This document shows, piece by piece, positions 21,704 to 31,358 of a DNA stretch of 64,000 nucleotides. The DNA comes from Betaproteobacteria bacterium (lineage in GTDB: Bacteria > Pseudomonadota > Gammaproteobacteria > Burkholderiales > SG8-39): assembly GCA_009693235.1 (NCBI GenBank), contig SHXR01000017.1:1-64000 (forward strand), read 5' to 3'. The translations under genes and the position numbers were made by a program. Every line of letters begins with the position of its first letter. Position 1 is the stretch's first letter. Below the pieces are notes generated by a model. It did not search any database and was not told where the DNA came from. It worked only from the letters and a program-made list of their open reading frames with translations.

Positions 21704-23106
21704 AACCGGTATGGGTCGTCGATGACGACCGTTCGATCAGGTGGGTATTCGAGAAGGCCCTCGCGCGGGAAGGTATCGCGCATCAGACTTTCGAGGGGGC
21801 GGGGGATGTCATGCGCGCACTGGCGCTCGGATCCCCACAAGTCCTGGTCTCCGACATTCGCATGCCGGGCGCCACCGGGTTTGAGTTGCTCACCACTATC
21901 AAGGAGCGATTTCCCCGCTTGCCGGTCATCATCATGACGGCCTATTCCGACCTCGATTCGGCGGTGCAGGTTTTTCAGGGCGGCGCCTTTGAGTACTTGC
22001 CAAAGCCGTTCGATGTCGACCGCGCCATCGCGTTGATTCGCCGTGCCATGGCCGAGGGATTCGAAGAAACCGAGATACCGGCAATACCGGACGGGCCGGA
22101 AGAGATTCTTGGTCAGGCGCCGGCGATGCAGGATGTGTTTCGCGCCATCGGGCGTCTTGCGCAGTCCAATGCAACGGTGCTCATCACCGGTGAGTCGGGC
22201 ACCGGCAAGGAATTGGTGGCGCGCGCATTGCACCGGCACAGTCCCCGCGCCAATCATTCATTCGTGGCGATCAACACGGCCGCGATGCAAAAAGATCTAC
22301 TCGAGTCCGAACTCTTCGGTCATGAACGAGGGGCCTACACCGGCGCGCAGGCGTTGCGGCGCGGGCGCTTCGAACAGGCCGAGGGCGGCACCTTGTTTCT
22401 CGACGAGATCGGCGACATGTCACCCGATTTGCAGACGCGACTGCTGCGCGTGCTGGCCGATGGGCAATATTATCGCGTCGGCGGCCATGCTCCGTTGCGT
22501 GCGGATGTGCGGGTGATCGCGGCCACGCACCAGGATCTCGAGCAGCGGGTGCGTCGGGGGGAGTTTCGTGAAGATCTCTATCATCGGCTCAATGTGATTC
22601 GCCTCCGACTGCCGTCCTTGCGCGAGCGGCGCGAGGATGTGCCGGCGCTGGCACGCCACTTTCTCGCCAAGAGTGCACGCGAATTGGGCGTGGAGCCAAA
22701 GCGCCTGTCACCCGAGGCGATGCGGTTTCTGGCGGCGTATCGCTTCCCGGGCAACGTCCGGGAACTGGAAAATATGTGCCGTTCGGTGACGGTGATGGCA
22801 CCGGCGCAGTCGGTCGAGATCAATGATCTGCCGGTAGAGATCCAATCGACCTCGACGATGTCCCCGGAAGCGGTATGGACCACGGTGCTGGAAAGTGCCG
22901 TGAATCTCGCGTTGTCGCTTGGCGAACGTGATTTGATGGATCGCATGATGCGCGAATTCGAGGGCGTGCTGATTCGCCGTGCCCTGCAACACACGGCGGG
23001 GCGTCGGATCGAGGCGGCGCAGCTGCTTGGCATTGGGCGCAATACGATCACCCGCAAGATCAACGAACTCGGGCTGGACGCCAAGGCGGAAGACGTCGCG
23101 CAGTAG
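21700..23106 (+). CDS. glnG: Nitrogen regulation response regulator NtrC
   Basis: Receiver domain, [15 protein letters not shown] sigma-54 AAA+, Fis-type HTH at C-terminus. Confidence 0.97.
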   Translation: MKPVWVVDDDRSIRWVFEKALAREGIAHQTFEGAGDVMRALALGSPQVLVSDIRMPGATGFELLTTIKERFPRLPVIIMTAYSDLDSAVQVFQGGAFEYLPKPFDVDRAIALIRRAMAEGFEETEIPAIPDGPEEILGQAPAMQDVFRAIGRLAQSNATVLITGESGTGKELVARALHRHSPRANHSFVAINTAAMQKDLLESELFGHERGAYTGAQALRRGRFEQAEGGTLFLDEIGDMSPDLQTRLLRVLADGQYYRVGGHAPLRADVRVIAATHQDLEQRVRRGEFREDLYHRLNVIRLRLPSLRERREDVPALARHFLAKSARELGVEPKRLSPEAMRFLAAYRFPGNVRELENMCRSVTVMAPAQSVEINDLPVEIQSTSTMSPEAVWTTVLESAVNLALSLGERDLMDRMMREFEGVLIRRALQHTAGRRIEAAQLLGIGRNTITRKINELGLDAKAEDVAQ

Positions 23107-23139
23107 CGGCGCGTTCCGGCTCGTTCGGATCGATCGCCG

Positions 23140-23156
23140 CTAGTGTCCTGCGTCAG
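23140..23156. repeat. Intergenic 17-mer CTAGTGTCCTGCGTCAG (copy A)
   Basis: Similar 17-mers at 40864-40880 and 42546-42562. Confidence 0.6.
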
Positions 23157-23199
23157 CCGACGTTCACGGTCTAGAATTGCCATCTAGCCAGAACGAAAG

Positions 23200-24525
23200 A
23201 TGCCCATGTCGATGCGCGCGAAGCTTGCCACCCTAATCGATGAGTCGAAAGATCGATTCCGCATCGATCGCGCCGTCTATTCCGATCCCGATGTGTTCGA
23301 AGCTGAGCTCGACTGCTTTTATGAGGGCAATTGGTTGTATCTCTGCCACGAGAGCCAGATCAAACAGCCGGGCGAATACTTCGCGACGCAAATGGGGCGC
23401 CAGCCGGTCTTTATCGTGCGCCAACAAGATGGCGGTGTTGGCGGGTTTATCAATGCGTGTGCGCATCGGGGTGCAACCTTGGTCCCAACCCAAAACGGCA
23501 AGGTACGCGCGTTCACCTGCCGCTTTCATGGCTGGGTGTTCGCTCTGGATGGCCGCTGCATGAAGATCAAGAATGAAGAGTCGGGCGCCTATGCCAATCC
23601 CGACTGCCGCGCCGAATGGAGCCTTACCCCGATTCCTCGCATCGAGAGTTATCGCGGCTTCGTGTTCGGTAGCCTGCGCGCCGATGTTGCTCCGCTTGGT
23701 GACTATCTCGGGCCGACCCGGCCATGGATTGATCTGATGGTCGATCAATCGCCCGATGGTTTGGAAGTGCTGCCCGGCTCGTCCACCTATGTGGTGCGCG
23801 GCAACTGGAAGATGCAAGCCGAAAATGGTGTCGATGGCTATCACGTCTCGACGGTGCATCGGGTGTTCGCCGCGACGGTGGCAAACCGTGAGGCCAAGCT
23901 CGGCTTATCCGGCATCGAGCGCACCGAGTCCGGGCGCCTCACCGGCAATGTCGCATCCGGCGGCTACGATTTCGGCAATGGGCATATGGCGATCTGGGCG
24001 CAGCACACCGACCCGACCAAGCGGCCGATCTACCTGCAAAAGGAACGATTGGATCGCGAGTTCCCGGTTGCCAAGGTCGATTGGATGATCAATCGTGGCC
24101 GCAACTTGTATCTTTTTCCGAACCTTCTGCTCATGGACAATCCGTCCTCACAGATTCGCACCATTCAACCGGTGAATTGTGATCGCGCTGAAGTAACCGT
24201 TCGCTGCGTCGCGCCGATCGGCGAGAGCAAGGCCGCCCGCACCGCCCGACTGCGAAAGTTTGAGGACTTCTATCTCACCACCGGCATGGCAACTTCAGAC
24301 GACCTGGCCGCGCTCGAAGCCACCCATGTGGGTGGGTATGGCAAAACGGCGCGCTGGAACGACTTCGCGCGCGGCGCCAAGGCCAACATCATGCACGGCG
24401 CCGAGGACAAAGATGCCGCATCGATTGGCTCGGAACCTGCGGCCAGTACTAACAATTGGGACCACGAGATCATGTATCGGGGCTTCTACCGGAATTGGCG
24501 GCAGCGCCTGCTGGAGCGCGCATGA
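23200..24525 (+). CDS. Aromatic ring-hydroxylating dioxygenase, Rieske alpha subunit (set 1)
   Basis: Rieske CAHRGA...CRFHGW; mononuclear iron motif DGYHVSTVHR. Confidence 0.93.
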   Translation: MPMSMRAKLATLIDESKDRFRIDRAVYSDPDVFEAELDCFYEGNWLYLCHESQIKQPGEYFATQMGRQPVFIVRQQDGGVGGFINACAHRGATLVPTQNGKVRAFTCRFHGWVFALDGRCMKIKNEESGAYANPDCRAEWSLTPIPRIESYRGFVFGSLRADVAPLGDYLGPTRPWIDLMVDQSPDGLEVLPGSSTYVVRGNWKMQAENGVDGYHVSTVHRVFAATVANREAKLGLSGIERTESGRLTGNVASGGYDFGNGHMAIWAQHTDPTKRPIYLQKERLDREFPVAKVDWMINRGRNLYLFPNLLLMDNPSSQIRTIQPVNCDRAEVTVRCVAPIGESKAARTARLRKFEDFYLTTGMATSDDLAALEATHVGGYGKTARWNDFARGAKANIMHGAEDKDAASIGSEPAASTNNWDHEIMYRGFYRNWRQRLLERA

Positions 24526-25016
24526 CGTTCCCGACCATCGACGCTGCGGCCAGCGCCCTCGTCCTGCAAGAAGCCTTGCTGCTGGATGAAAAAAAATGGG
24601 CGGCATGGCTGGGTCTCTACACTGACGACGCGATGTTCTGGGTACCCGCTTGGAAGAGTGAGTTGGAGACGACGAGCGACCCCGATAATGAATTGAATCT
24701 CTTATACCTGCGCGGCCGTGCAGGTCTGGAAGACCGTGTGTTTCGCATCGAGGCGGGCGACTCGTTTGCTTCCGTGCCGCTCGATCGCACCGTTCATGTG
24801 GTGGGCGGCGCGCTGGTCACCGGCGAGTCGAACGGCGAACTCGAGGTCGCGGCCAGTTGGCTCTGTCATGTCTACGGTATTCGCGGCAGCTTTACCCGTG
24901 GTGGGCGCTATGAGTACCGGCTTCGCCAAACCGCTAGCGGCTTCAAGATCGCCCGCAAGAAAATCATCATGATCGACGACAAGTTGGAAGGGCCGGTGGA
25001 TGTCTTTCACGTTTAG
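24522..25016 (+). CDS. Aromatic ring-hydroxylating dioxygenase, beta subunit (set 1)
   Basis: LQEALLLDEKKWAAWLGLYTDDAMFWVPAW; ATGA overlap with alpha. Confidence 0.92.
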   Translation: MTFPTIDAAASALVLQEALLLDEKKWAAWLGLYTDDAMFWVPAWKSELETTSDPDNELNLLYLRGRAGLEDRVFRIEAGDSFASVPLDRTVHVVGGALVTGESNGELEVAASWLCHVYGIRGSFTRGGRYEYRLRQTASGFKIARKKIIMIDDKLEGPVDVFHV

Positions 25017-25038
25017 GTGCACGTGCACATTTCACTTT

Positions 25039-25539
25039 TCACAGACTATATACGTCCAACTTCGCCGGCAAATAATCGTTCAGCAGAATGATCTTCTTTC
25101 GTGCGATCAGCCAAGTCGCTCCGTGCAAGACGAGAGTGTGTTCATAGCGCCCAAAAAAAATCTCGACGGTCTTGTCTTTGGGTGAGAACTGATGGGTGGT
25201 GAAGTTGGCATGCACCTTGATGCATGTCTCGCTTGCGGCGTCGCCAAGCAGAATATTGGTCACCGCATGCTGCGTGCGGGGTAGCACGAACGACGCGACT
25301 GAACGATTGGAGCGAGCGCGCCAGATACGATCTTCCAATCCCGCGCGCTTTGCGTAGTAGATGAGCGAGATCTCGCGGCGCGGGTCCTCGGTTGGGGCAT
25401 GTTCCCCTTTCCAGGCCGGCACCCAGTACTCGCAGTCCTCCGTAAATTGGGCGGTCCACTCGTCCCAGCGCTGCGTGTCGAGATAGAGCGCCTCGCGATA
25501 GAGGACCTCAGTCGCGATTGCAAGCAAGTCCGTGTTCAT
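25039..25539 (-). CDS. Aromatic ring-hydroxylating dioxygenase, beta subunit (set 2)
   Basis: YREALYLDTQRWDEWTAQFTEDCEYWVPAW; start overlaps alpha stop. Confidence 0.92.
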   Translation of the reverse strand: MNTDLLAIATEVLYREALYLDTQRWDEWTAQFTEDCEYWVPAWKGEHAPTEDPRREISLIYYAKRAGLEDRIWRARSNRSVASFVLPRTQHAVTNILLGDAASETCIKVHANFTTHQFSPKDKTVEIFFGRYEHTLVLHGATWLIARKKIILLNDYLPAKLDVYSL

Positions 25540-26870
25540 CACTTGGCGCCCGCCTTCATCAAGCGGAGCCATTCCCGGTAGCTCGCGTGGAAAATAGTTT
25601 CATCCTGAATGTCGTGCGGGCCGTGTTGGCTCGTCACCGGCGTAATCCCGATCGTCTTGGCATAGTCGTCGGCGCCACGTTGCACGGCGGTGATGCCGCG
25701 TGCATAACCTTGCTGCCAATTGATCGAGTGTGCGCGATAGCCGGTCTGGCAGTCCTCATAGCAAGTTGTATCGTCCGGCGTTGCTAGGCCGCTTACATTA
25801 AAAAAATCTTCATACTGCCGGATGCGAAAGGTACGGGTATGGTCCGACTCGCCGATTGGGGCGAGGCAATAAATCCGCATCTCTGTTTTATCCACGGCGA
25901 GCGGCCGGATCACCCGCATCTGCAGCGAGGCGTTCTCCGCGATTTGCACGTTAGGGTACAGTGTCAAATTGCGCGAATAAAGCATCCATTCGGCCTTGAT
26001 GGCGCCGACCCGCTGTTTGATTTCGTCGATCATCGGAAAGAGCGGACGAATCTGCGGCGTGGCGTTCTGGGCCCAGATGACGGCATGCCCGTAATCGAAC
26101 GTAAAGCTGCCGCGTGTGATGGCGGCGGATCGGTAGGCGGCAAAATCGAGCGCCTCCAACTGATTGGCGGACTCGCCGCTACGCCGGCGCTCCACGATCT
26201 TCACGAAACTAGAATGCGCGGACAATACGTGATAGACATCGACGCAATTTTCGATCTGCAGCTTCCAATTCCCGTTGAAGGTGTAGGTCGATGAACCGGG
26301 CACAAGCTCGACACCATGCGGGCTTTGATCGACCACGAGGTCGAGGAAAAAGCGCGTGTCGCCCAGATGCTGTGGAAGGGGTGGCGCATCGGCGTTCAAA
26401 CAGCCAAAGAGAAATCCGCGGTAGTTGCCAAACTTGGCGATGGCAGCAAGGTCATGGCTGTCCCGATCAAAGGCCGCGCTGTATTGGCCGTGTTGGCGGT
26501 CACGGACGTCGAGATTCTTGCCGGCGCTGTCGTACGCCCAGCCGTGATACGGGCATACATGGTACTTGGCGTGTCCTTGTTCATGCGGGCACACCGTTGC
26601 ACCGCGATGGCGGCAGCTGTTGAGAAAGGCACCGAGCACGCCTGTGGCATCACGCATGATCACGACTGGTTGGCGTCCGATCCATGTTGTGAAGTAATCG
26701 TGCGGATTGGGCGCCTGCGAAGCCAAGCCGAGAAACACCCAGCTGCCCTCGAAGATGTGCTTCATTTCCAGATCGAAAAGCGTCCGATCGCGAAACAGAT
26801 CGCGATGCACATTGAACTCGCCATCACCAACCCGGTCGATGACAAATTGATCGAGATCTCGTCCAGTCAT
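25539..26870 (-). CDS. Aromatic ring-hydroxylating dioxygenase, Rieske alpha subunit (set 2)
   Basis: Rieske CRHRGA...CPYHGW; DVYHVLSAHSSF. Confidence 0.93.
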   Translation of the reverse strand: MTGRDLDQFVIDRVGDGEFNVHRDLFRDRTLFDLEMKHIFEGSWVFLGLASQAPNPHDYFTTWIGRQPVVIMRDATGVLGAFLNSCRHRGATVCPHEQGHAKYHVCPYHGWAYDSAGKNLDVRDRQHGQYSAAFDRDSHDLAAIAKFGNYRGFLFGCLNADAPPLPQHLGDTRFFLDLVVDQSPHGVELVPGSSTYTFNGNWKLQIENCVDVYHVLSAHSSFVKIVERRRSGESANQLEALDFAAYRSAAITRGSFTFDYGHAVIWAQNATPQIRPLFPMIDEIKQRVGAIKAEWMLYSRNLTLYPNVQIAENASLQMRVIRPLAVDKTEMRIYCLAPIGESDHTRTFRIRQYEDFFNVSGLATPDDTTCYEDCQTGYRAHSINWQQGYARGITAVQRGADDYAKTIGITPVTSQHGPHDIQDETIFHASYREWLRLMKAGAK

Positions 26871-26873
26871 TGC

Positions 26874-27749
26874 TTACTCCACAAACGCAATCGTGCAGTG
26901 CATTGTTTCGCCGGCGGGGACTGCCATGCTAGCTTGCGTATCACGAGTAAGGCGCGTCGTGGCAAAGCCGCCGTCCCGCACGACCTGTTCAGCGCGATGC
27001 AAGTCTTGCACTTTGATGGTCAGCATCGCCATGTAGTCGGCAAGCGGCCGACCTGCGGAGTCAATCGGGGCACATGCGAGTGGACCGAGGTCCGCAGCTA
27101 GCGTCTGCGCCGTGATTAACTCGAGTTCCGCATGGCCGAGGGTGATGCGCGCGCAGGCGGGTGTGCAAACGACTGCAGGTACGCCAAGAATTCGTTCGTA
27201 CTGCGCCATTTCCTGCATCGGTGCCGGCACGACAATCGTAAATTTGACGATCGCGCGGGCCCCATTGCGATGGGACTGAAACGGTGGATGCCAAACCAGA
27301 TGCGGGGTCTCATGCTGACAATAATAGACGCGCCCGCCCGCTAGCGCGCCGCGCGGAAAGCGCACGGTGGTGAATCGCGCTTCTTCCTCGGCCTGCCCCC
27401 CTGGGAGCCTCACCTTGCGGGCTAATGTTTCTGGCGCGCTGACTGGTAATCCCTTGGTGGCCAATTCGCGATGGACGCCATGCGCATCGTCGGTACGCAG
27501 CACGAGACCGTCCAATCCAATCGGCGCATCCAAGAGATCCGGTCGAATCGCTTGGCCGGACGGTGGCCATCCGATGAGTTCGAAATAGTCCTGCTCGAAG
27601 ACCATCAAGTGATTGCATGAACCGGCCGAGTGGAAGCTGCGCTCGGTCAGCGTGAATCCCATGCGCGTGAAGATTGAGGCCGCCTCGTCGATGCGATCGC
27701 GAACGCTGATCACTGCATGGTCAAGCGGACAATTGGTAGGCGAGGGCAC
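26874..27749 (-). CDS. VOC-superfamily (glyoxalase-like) protein
   Basis: LDHAVISVRDRIDEAASIFTRMGFTLTERSFHSAGSCNHLMVFEQDYFELIG; 3 bp upstream of set 2 alpha subunit. Confidence 0.85.
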   Translation of the reverse strand: MPSPTNCPLDHAVISVRDRIDEAASIFTRMGFTLTERSFHSAGSCNHLMVFEQDYFELIGWPPSGQAIRPDLLDAPIGLDGLVLRTDDAHGVHRELATKGLPVSAPETLARKVRLPGGQAEEEARFTTVRFPRGALAGGRVYYCQHETPHLVWHPPFQSHRNGARAIVKFTIVVPAPMQEMAQYERILGVPAVVCTPACARITLGHAELELITAQTLAADLGPLACAPIDSAGRPLADYMAMLTIKVQDLHRAEQVVRDGGFATTRLTRDTQASMAVPAGETMHCTIAFVE

Positions 27750-27800
27750 TCAGCGATCCTGCGCTTGCGCAGAGCCGATCAGTCGGTCTGGCCAGCGGGC

Positions 27801-28568
27801 TTAAAGATCAAGCACGGCATAAACGGGCGCATGGTCTGACGGGCGCTCAAGTTTTCGTGGTGCGAGATCGATCGCGCATGATCTGCACTGCTTGACGATC
27901 GCATCGGACACGAGAATATGGTCGATGCGCAGGCCCAGATTGCGCTTGAAGCCGTTCATCCGGTAGTCCCACCAGGTGAAGGATTTGTCGGCCTGCTCGA
28001 ACAGTCGAAAGCTGTCATGCAAGCCAAGCGTGAGGAGCCTTTGGTAGGCGGCGCGCTCGGGCTCACTACAAAGGATCTGGCCTGCCCACTGCTTTGGGTC
28101 ATGGACATCGCGATCATCTGGCGCGATGTTGTAGTCGCCCACAACGATTAGCTTTGGATAACGGGCAAGTTCTGCCTTCAGCCATTGCGAAAGCGCGCCG
28201 AGCCAACGAAGCTTGTATTCATACTTGTCCGCGCCCACGGCCTGGCCGTTTGGCACATAACAGCAGATCACTCGTACATCGCCCAATGCGCACGCGAGCA
28301 CACGTTTTTGCTCGTCAGCGAAGTCCGGAATATTGCGGACCACATCAGTGGCCTCGATGCGGCTGAGTATCGCAACGCCGTTATAGGTCTTCTGGCCCAG
28401 GAACAGCGCCTGGTATCCCGCCGCTTCGATTTCTGCGCGCGGGAACACCGCGTCCTCTATTTTCAATTCCTGGAGGCAGAGCGCGTCGGGTTGCTGCGTT
28501 GCCAGCCAGTCGAGGACATGTGGCAGGCGGACTTTGAGGGAGTTGACGTTCCAGGTGGCGATCTTCAT
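27801..28568 (-). CDS. xthA: Exodeoxyribonuclease III
   Basis: MKIATWNVNSLKVRLPHVLDWL, LCLQELK, GDYNIAP, RPSDHAPV. Confidence 0.96.
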   Translation of the reverse strand: MKIATWNVNSLKVRLPHVLDWLATQQPDALCLQELKIEDAVFPRAEIEAAGYQALFLGQKTYNGVAILSRIEATDVVRNIPDFADEQKRVLACALGDVRVICCYVPNGQAVGADKYEYKLRWLGALSQWLKAELARYPKLIVVGDYNIAPDDRDVHDPKQWAGQILCSEPERAAYQRLLTLGLHDSFRLFEQADKSFTWWDYRMNGFKRNLGLRIDHILVSDAIVKQCRSCAIDLAPRKLERPSDHAPVYAVLDL

Positions 28569-28618
28569 CCGCCACATTGTAGGGAATGTCGGACTTGGAT
28601 GTCGCAGCAGCTAGGGAT

Positions 28619-28650
28619 ACGTTGATTAAGCTATTTTGCGCAATCGGCGC
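28619..28650. repeat. Palindromic element, copy 2: ACGTTGATTAAGCTATTTTGCGCAATCGGCGC
   Basis: Aligns without gaps to 3455-3486. Confidence 0.75.
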
Positions 28651-29235
28651 CACCATATTTAGTCCGCGTAGCGTCCCTTGGGTCGCGGCACGCCTGCAGA
28701 ATCATTTTTATATCGCCGGCAGGTTGCGCCGACGACGGCGTGCCTGCAACAGCTTTCTTCGCTTGGCCTGGAGCGGCCGATTTTGCATAGCCGGCGGCAT
28801 CGAGCGCGCCGCTATACATGCTCGCTTCGAAACCCTTGTTGATTTGTTTCCCAACGCGAAGCATCGGAAGCTCGGCGCCGCCCGCCAACTTCACCAGCTC
28901 GTCGTGCTGCTTGGCATCGGTAATCGACACCTCAGAATACGGAACACCGCGCTTGTTGAGGTAATTGCGGGCGTTATCACAAGGTGCGCCGCACTTGGGC
29001 GCGGTGTAGAGCGAGACCGGAAAGTTTTCGCGGCAACCTGATTTTCGTAGCTCAATCCGCCCGCTTCCGCGGCGGGAGCCGCTAAGGCGCGCTTTTTGGT
29101 CTTGACGTTGCGGTCCGTGGGCGCGGTGTCGGTGTAATGCACTTTGCCGTTCACATCGACCCAACGATAGAGACCGTCCGCCGCGGCGGATATCGAAACC
29201 AAGGCCAAGCTTAAGGTGAATATTGCTCGCAACAT
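28631..29235 (-). pseudogene. DUF4124-glutaredoxin fusion protein, apparent -1 frameshift at the T4/A4 run 29025-29028
   Basis: ADGLYRWVDVNGKVHYTDTAP in one frame, VSLYTAPKCGAPCDNARNYLNKRGVPYSEVSI in another; adding one A gives AAKNFPVSLY. Confidence 0.8.
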
Positions 29236-29287
29236 CGCTGTTCTCCCGATTCGTTGGGCCGCGCAGCGATGCAATCACTGTTCGGCG

Positions 29288-31327
29288 TTATGCAGGCACC
29301 ATGCCGCTGTGCCGAAGCAGCGCTTCGACATTCGGCTCACGTCCACGAAATGCCTTGAATGATTCGATCGCGGCCCGGCTTCCCCCAACGGCAAGAATCT
29401 CATTCCAGAAACGCTCGCCGGTGGCTGGGTCGAGGACCCCGTTCTCTTCGAACAGGCTATACGCGTCCGCCGACAACACTTCCGCCCATTTGTAGCTGTA
29501 GTAACCCGCCGAGTACCCGCCCGAAAAAATATGGCCAAAACTATTCGGGAAACGGTTGTACGCAGGCGGATGGATGACGGCGACTTGCGCACGAACCTCC
29601 GCGAGTAGATCCAGCGGTGTTTTCGTTCCTCGCGGATCGAATTGCTGGTGGATCAGCATGTCGAACATCGCCAGCTCGATCTGCCGCACGGTCGCCATGC
29701 CGCTCTGAAAATTTTTTGCCGCCACCACCTTCTCGAATAACGGCTTGGGCAACGCTTCTCCGGTGTCGATATGGGCGGTCATGTGACGCAGTATCTCCCA
29801 CTCCCAGCAGAAGTTTTCCATGAACTGGCTGGGGAGTTCGACCGCGTCCCATTCGACGCCGCGAATTCCCGAAACTTGCGGTTCATCAACCCGGCTCAGC
29901 AGATGATGCAGGCCATGCCCGAATTCATGGAAGAGCGTATTCACATCATCATGAGTGAGAAGCGCGGGCTTGCCGCCGATCGGCGCCGAAAAATTGCAGA
30001 CAAGATAGGCAACCGGCGTCTGGATGCCGCTCGCCAGACGCCGGCGCACGATGGCCTCATCCATCCACGCGCCGCCCCGCTTCGATTCGCGCGCGTACGG
30101 GTCAAGATAGAACTGACCGATCGTCGCGCCGTTCCGACCGCGCACCCGGAAGAATCGCACCGAGGGGTCCCATGTTTCGGCCTGATCCGGCTCAGTCGTG
30201 ATGCCATATAGAGTCTGCACGACGCGAAACATCCCTTCCAGCACCTTGGGCTCCGGAAAGTATTGCTTCACTTCCTGTTCAGAAAACGCATAGCGCTTGG
30301 CACGCAGTTTTTCCGACGCGTAGGCGATATCCCAGGATTCCAACGTCGAGAGTTTCAATTCTTCTCGCGCGAACGCACGCAATTCATCCATGTCGCGCTG
30401 GGCAAAGGGCAGCGACTTGGTGGCCAGATCGCGCAGGAACGCGAGCACTTGTTCCGGATCCTTCGCCATCTTTGGGATCAGCGAAATTTCCGCGAAGTCG
30501 TGATAGCCAAGCAGCTTCGCTTCGTCGGCACGCAATTCGAGAATGCGCCCGATGAGCGGTGTGTTGTCGAGTTCTTGTTTGCCGAATTCGGCCGCGCGGG
30601 TGGCGTGCGCACGATAGAGCTCTTCGCGCAGGGCGCGGTGGTCCGCATATTGCATTACCGGCAAATAGGAGGGCAATTGCAACGAGAGCTTCCAGCCGGT
30701 CTTGCCGTCGCGTTCTGCCGTGGCACTAAAGCCTTCCAGGACATCTGCCGGGACACCGGCCAAGTCTTCCTTTCGCTCGATCAGTTTGTCGAACGTGTTG
30801 GTGGCATCGAGGATGTTCTCGGAGAACCGCGTCTGCAGTTTGGCGAGTTCGGCCTGGATCTCGGTGTAGCGCGTCTTGTCCGCATCGGCGAGCTCCGCGC
30901 CGGATAAACGAAAATCGCGGATCGCATGATCGATGATGCGCTGCTGCGAGCGATTCAAGGTGGCGAAAGTGGCGCCGGCACGCAATGCTTTGTACTTCTC
31001 GAAAAGCGCGAGGTTTTGCCCTAGCTCGGAGAAGTAATCGACGACCTTCGGTTGATTGGCGTTGTAGACCTCGCGTAATGCCGGGCTATCCAGCACGCCA
31101 TGCAAGTGACCGACCACGCCCCAAGCCCGTTCCAGTCGCTCATGCACATTGGCATGCGGCAAGACGAAATCATCCCATGTGGCCGGGACGTCTGGATTGG
31201 TCAGTTGCGCATCGGCGGCACGGCACTCGGCCAGCAAGGTGTCGACCGCCGGTGTGATGTGGTCGGTCGTCACCGCGCCATACCGTGGCAGGCCGGAAAA
31301 ATCGAGGAGCGGATTGCCAGATGTCAT
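29288..31327 (-). CDS. prlC: M3 family metallopeptidase (oligopeptidase A)
   Basis: HEFGHGLHHLL zinc motif. Confidence 0.95.
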   Translation of the reverse strand: MTSGNPLLDFSGLPRYGAVTTDHITPAVDTLLAECRAADAQLTNPDVPATWDDFVLPHANVHERLERAWGVVGHLHGVLDSPALREVYNANQPKVVDYFSELGQNLALFEKYKALRAGATFATLNRSQQRIIDHAIRDFRLSGAELADADKTRYTEIQAELAKLQTRFSENILDATNTFDKLIERKEDLAGVPADVLEGFSATAERDGKTGWKLSLQLPSYLPVMQYADHRALREELYRAHATRAAEFGKQELDNTPLIGRILELRADEAKLLGYHDFAEISLIPKMAKDPEQVLAFLRDLATKSLPFAQRDMDELRAFAREELKLSTLESWDIAYASEKLRAKRYAFSEQEVKQYFPEPKVLEGMFRVVQTLYGITTEPDQAETWDPSVRFFRVRGRNGATIGQFYLDPYARESKRGGAWMDEAIVRRRLASGIQTPVAYLVCNFSAPIGGKPALLTHDDVNTLFHEFGHGLHHLLSRVDEPQVSGIRGVEWDAVELPSQFMENFCWEWEILRHMTAHIDTGEALPKPLFEKVVAAKNFQSGMATVRQIELAMFDMLIHQQFDPRGTKTPLDLLAEVRAQVAVIHPPAYNRFPNSFGHIFSGGYSAGYYSYKWAEVLSADAYSLFEENGVLDPATGERFWNEILAVGGSRAAIESFKAFRGREPNVEALLRHSGMVPA

Positions 31328-31358
31328 GTTGAGTCCCTTGGTTGGATCGAAGGTTGAA

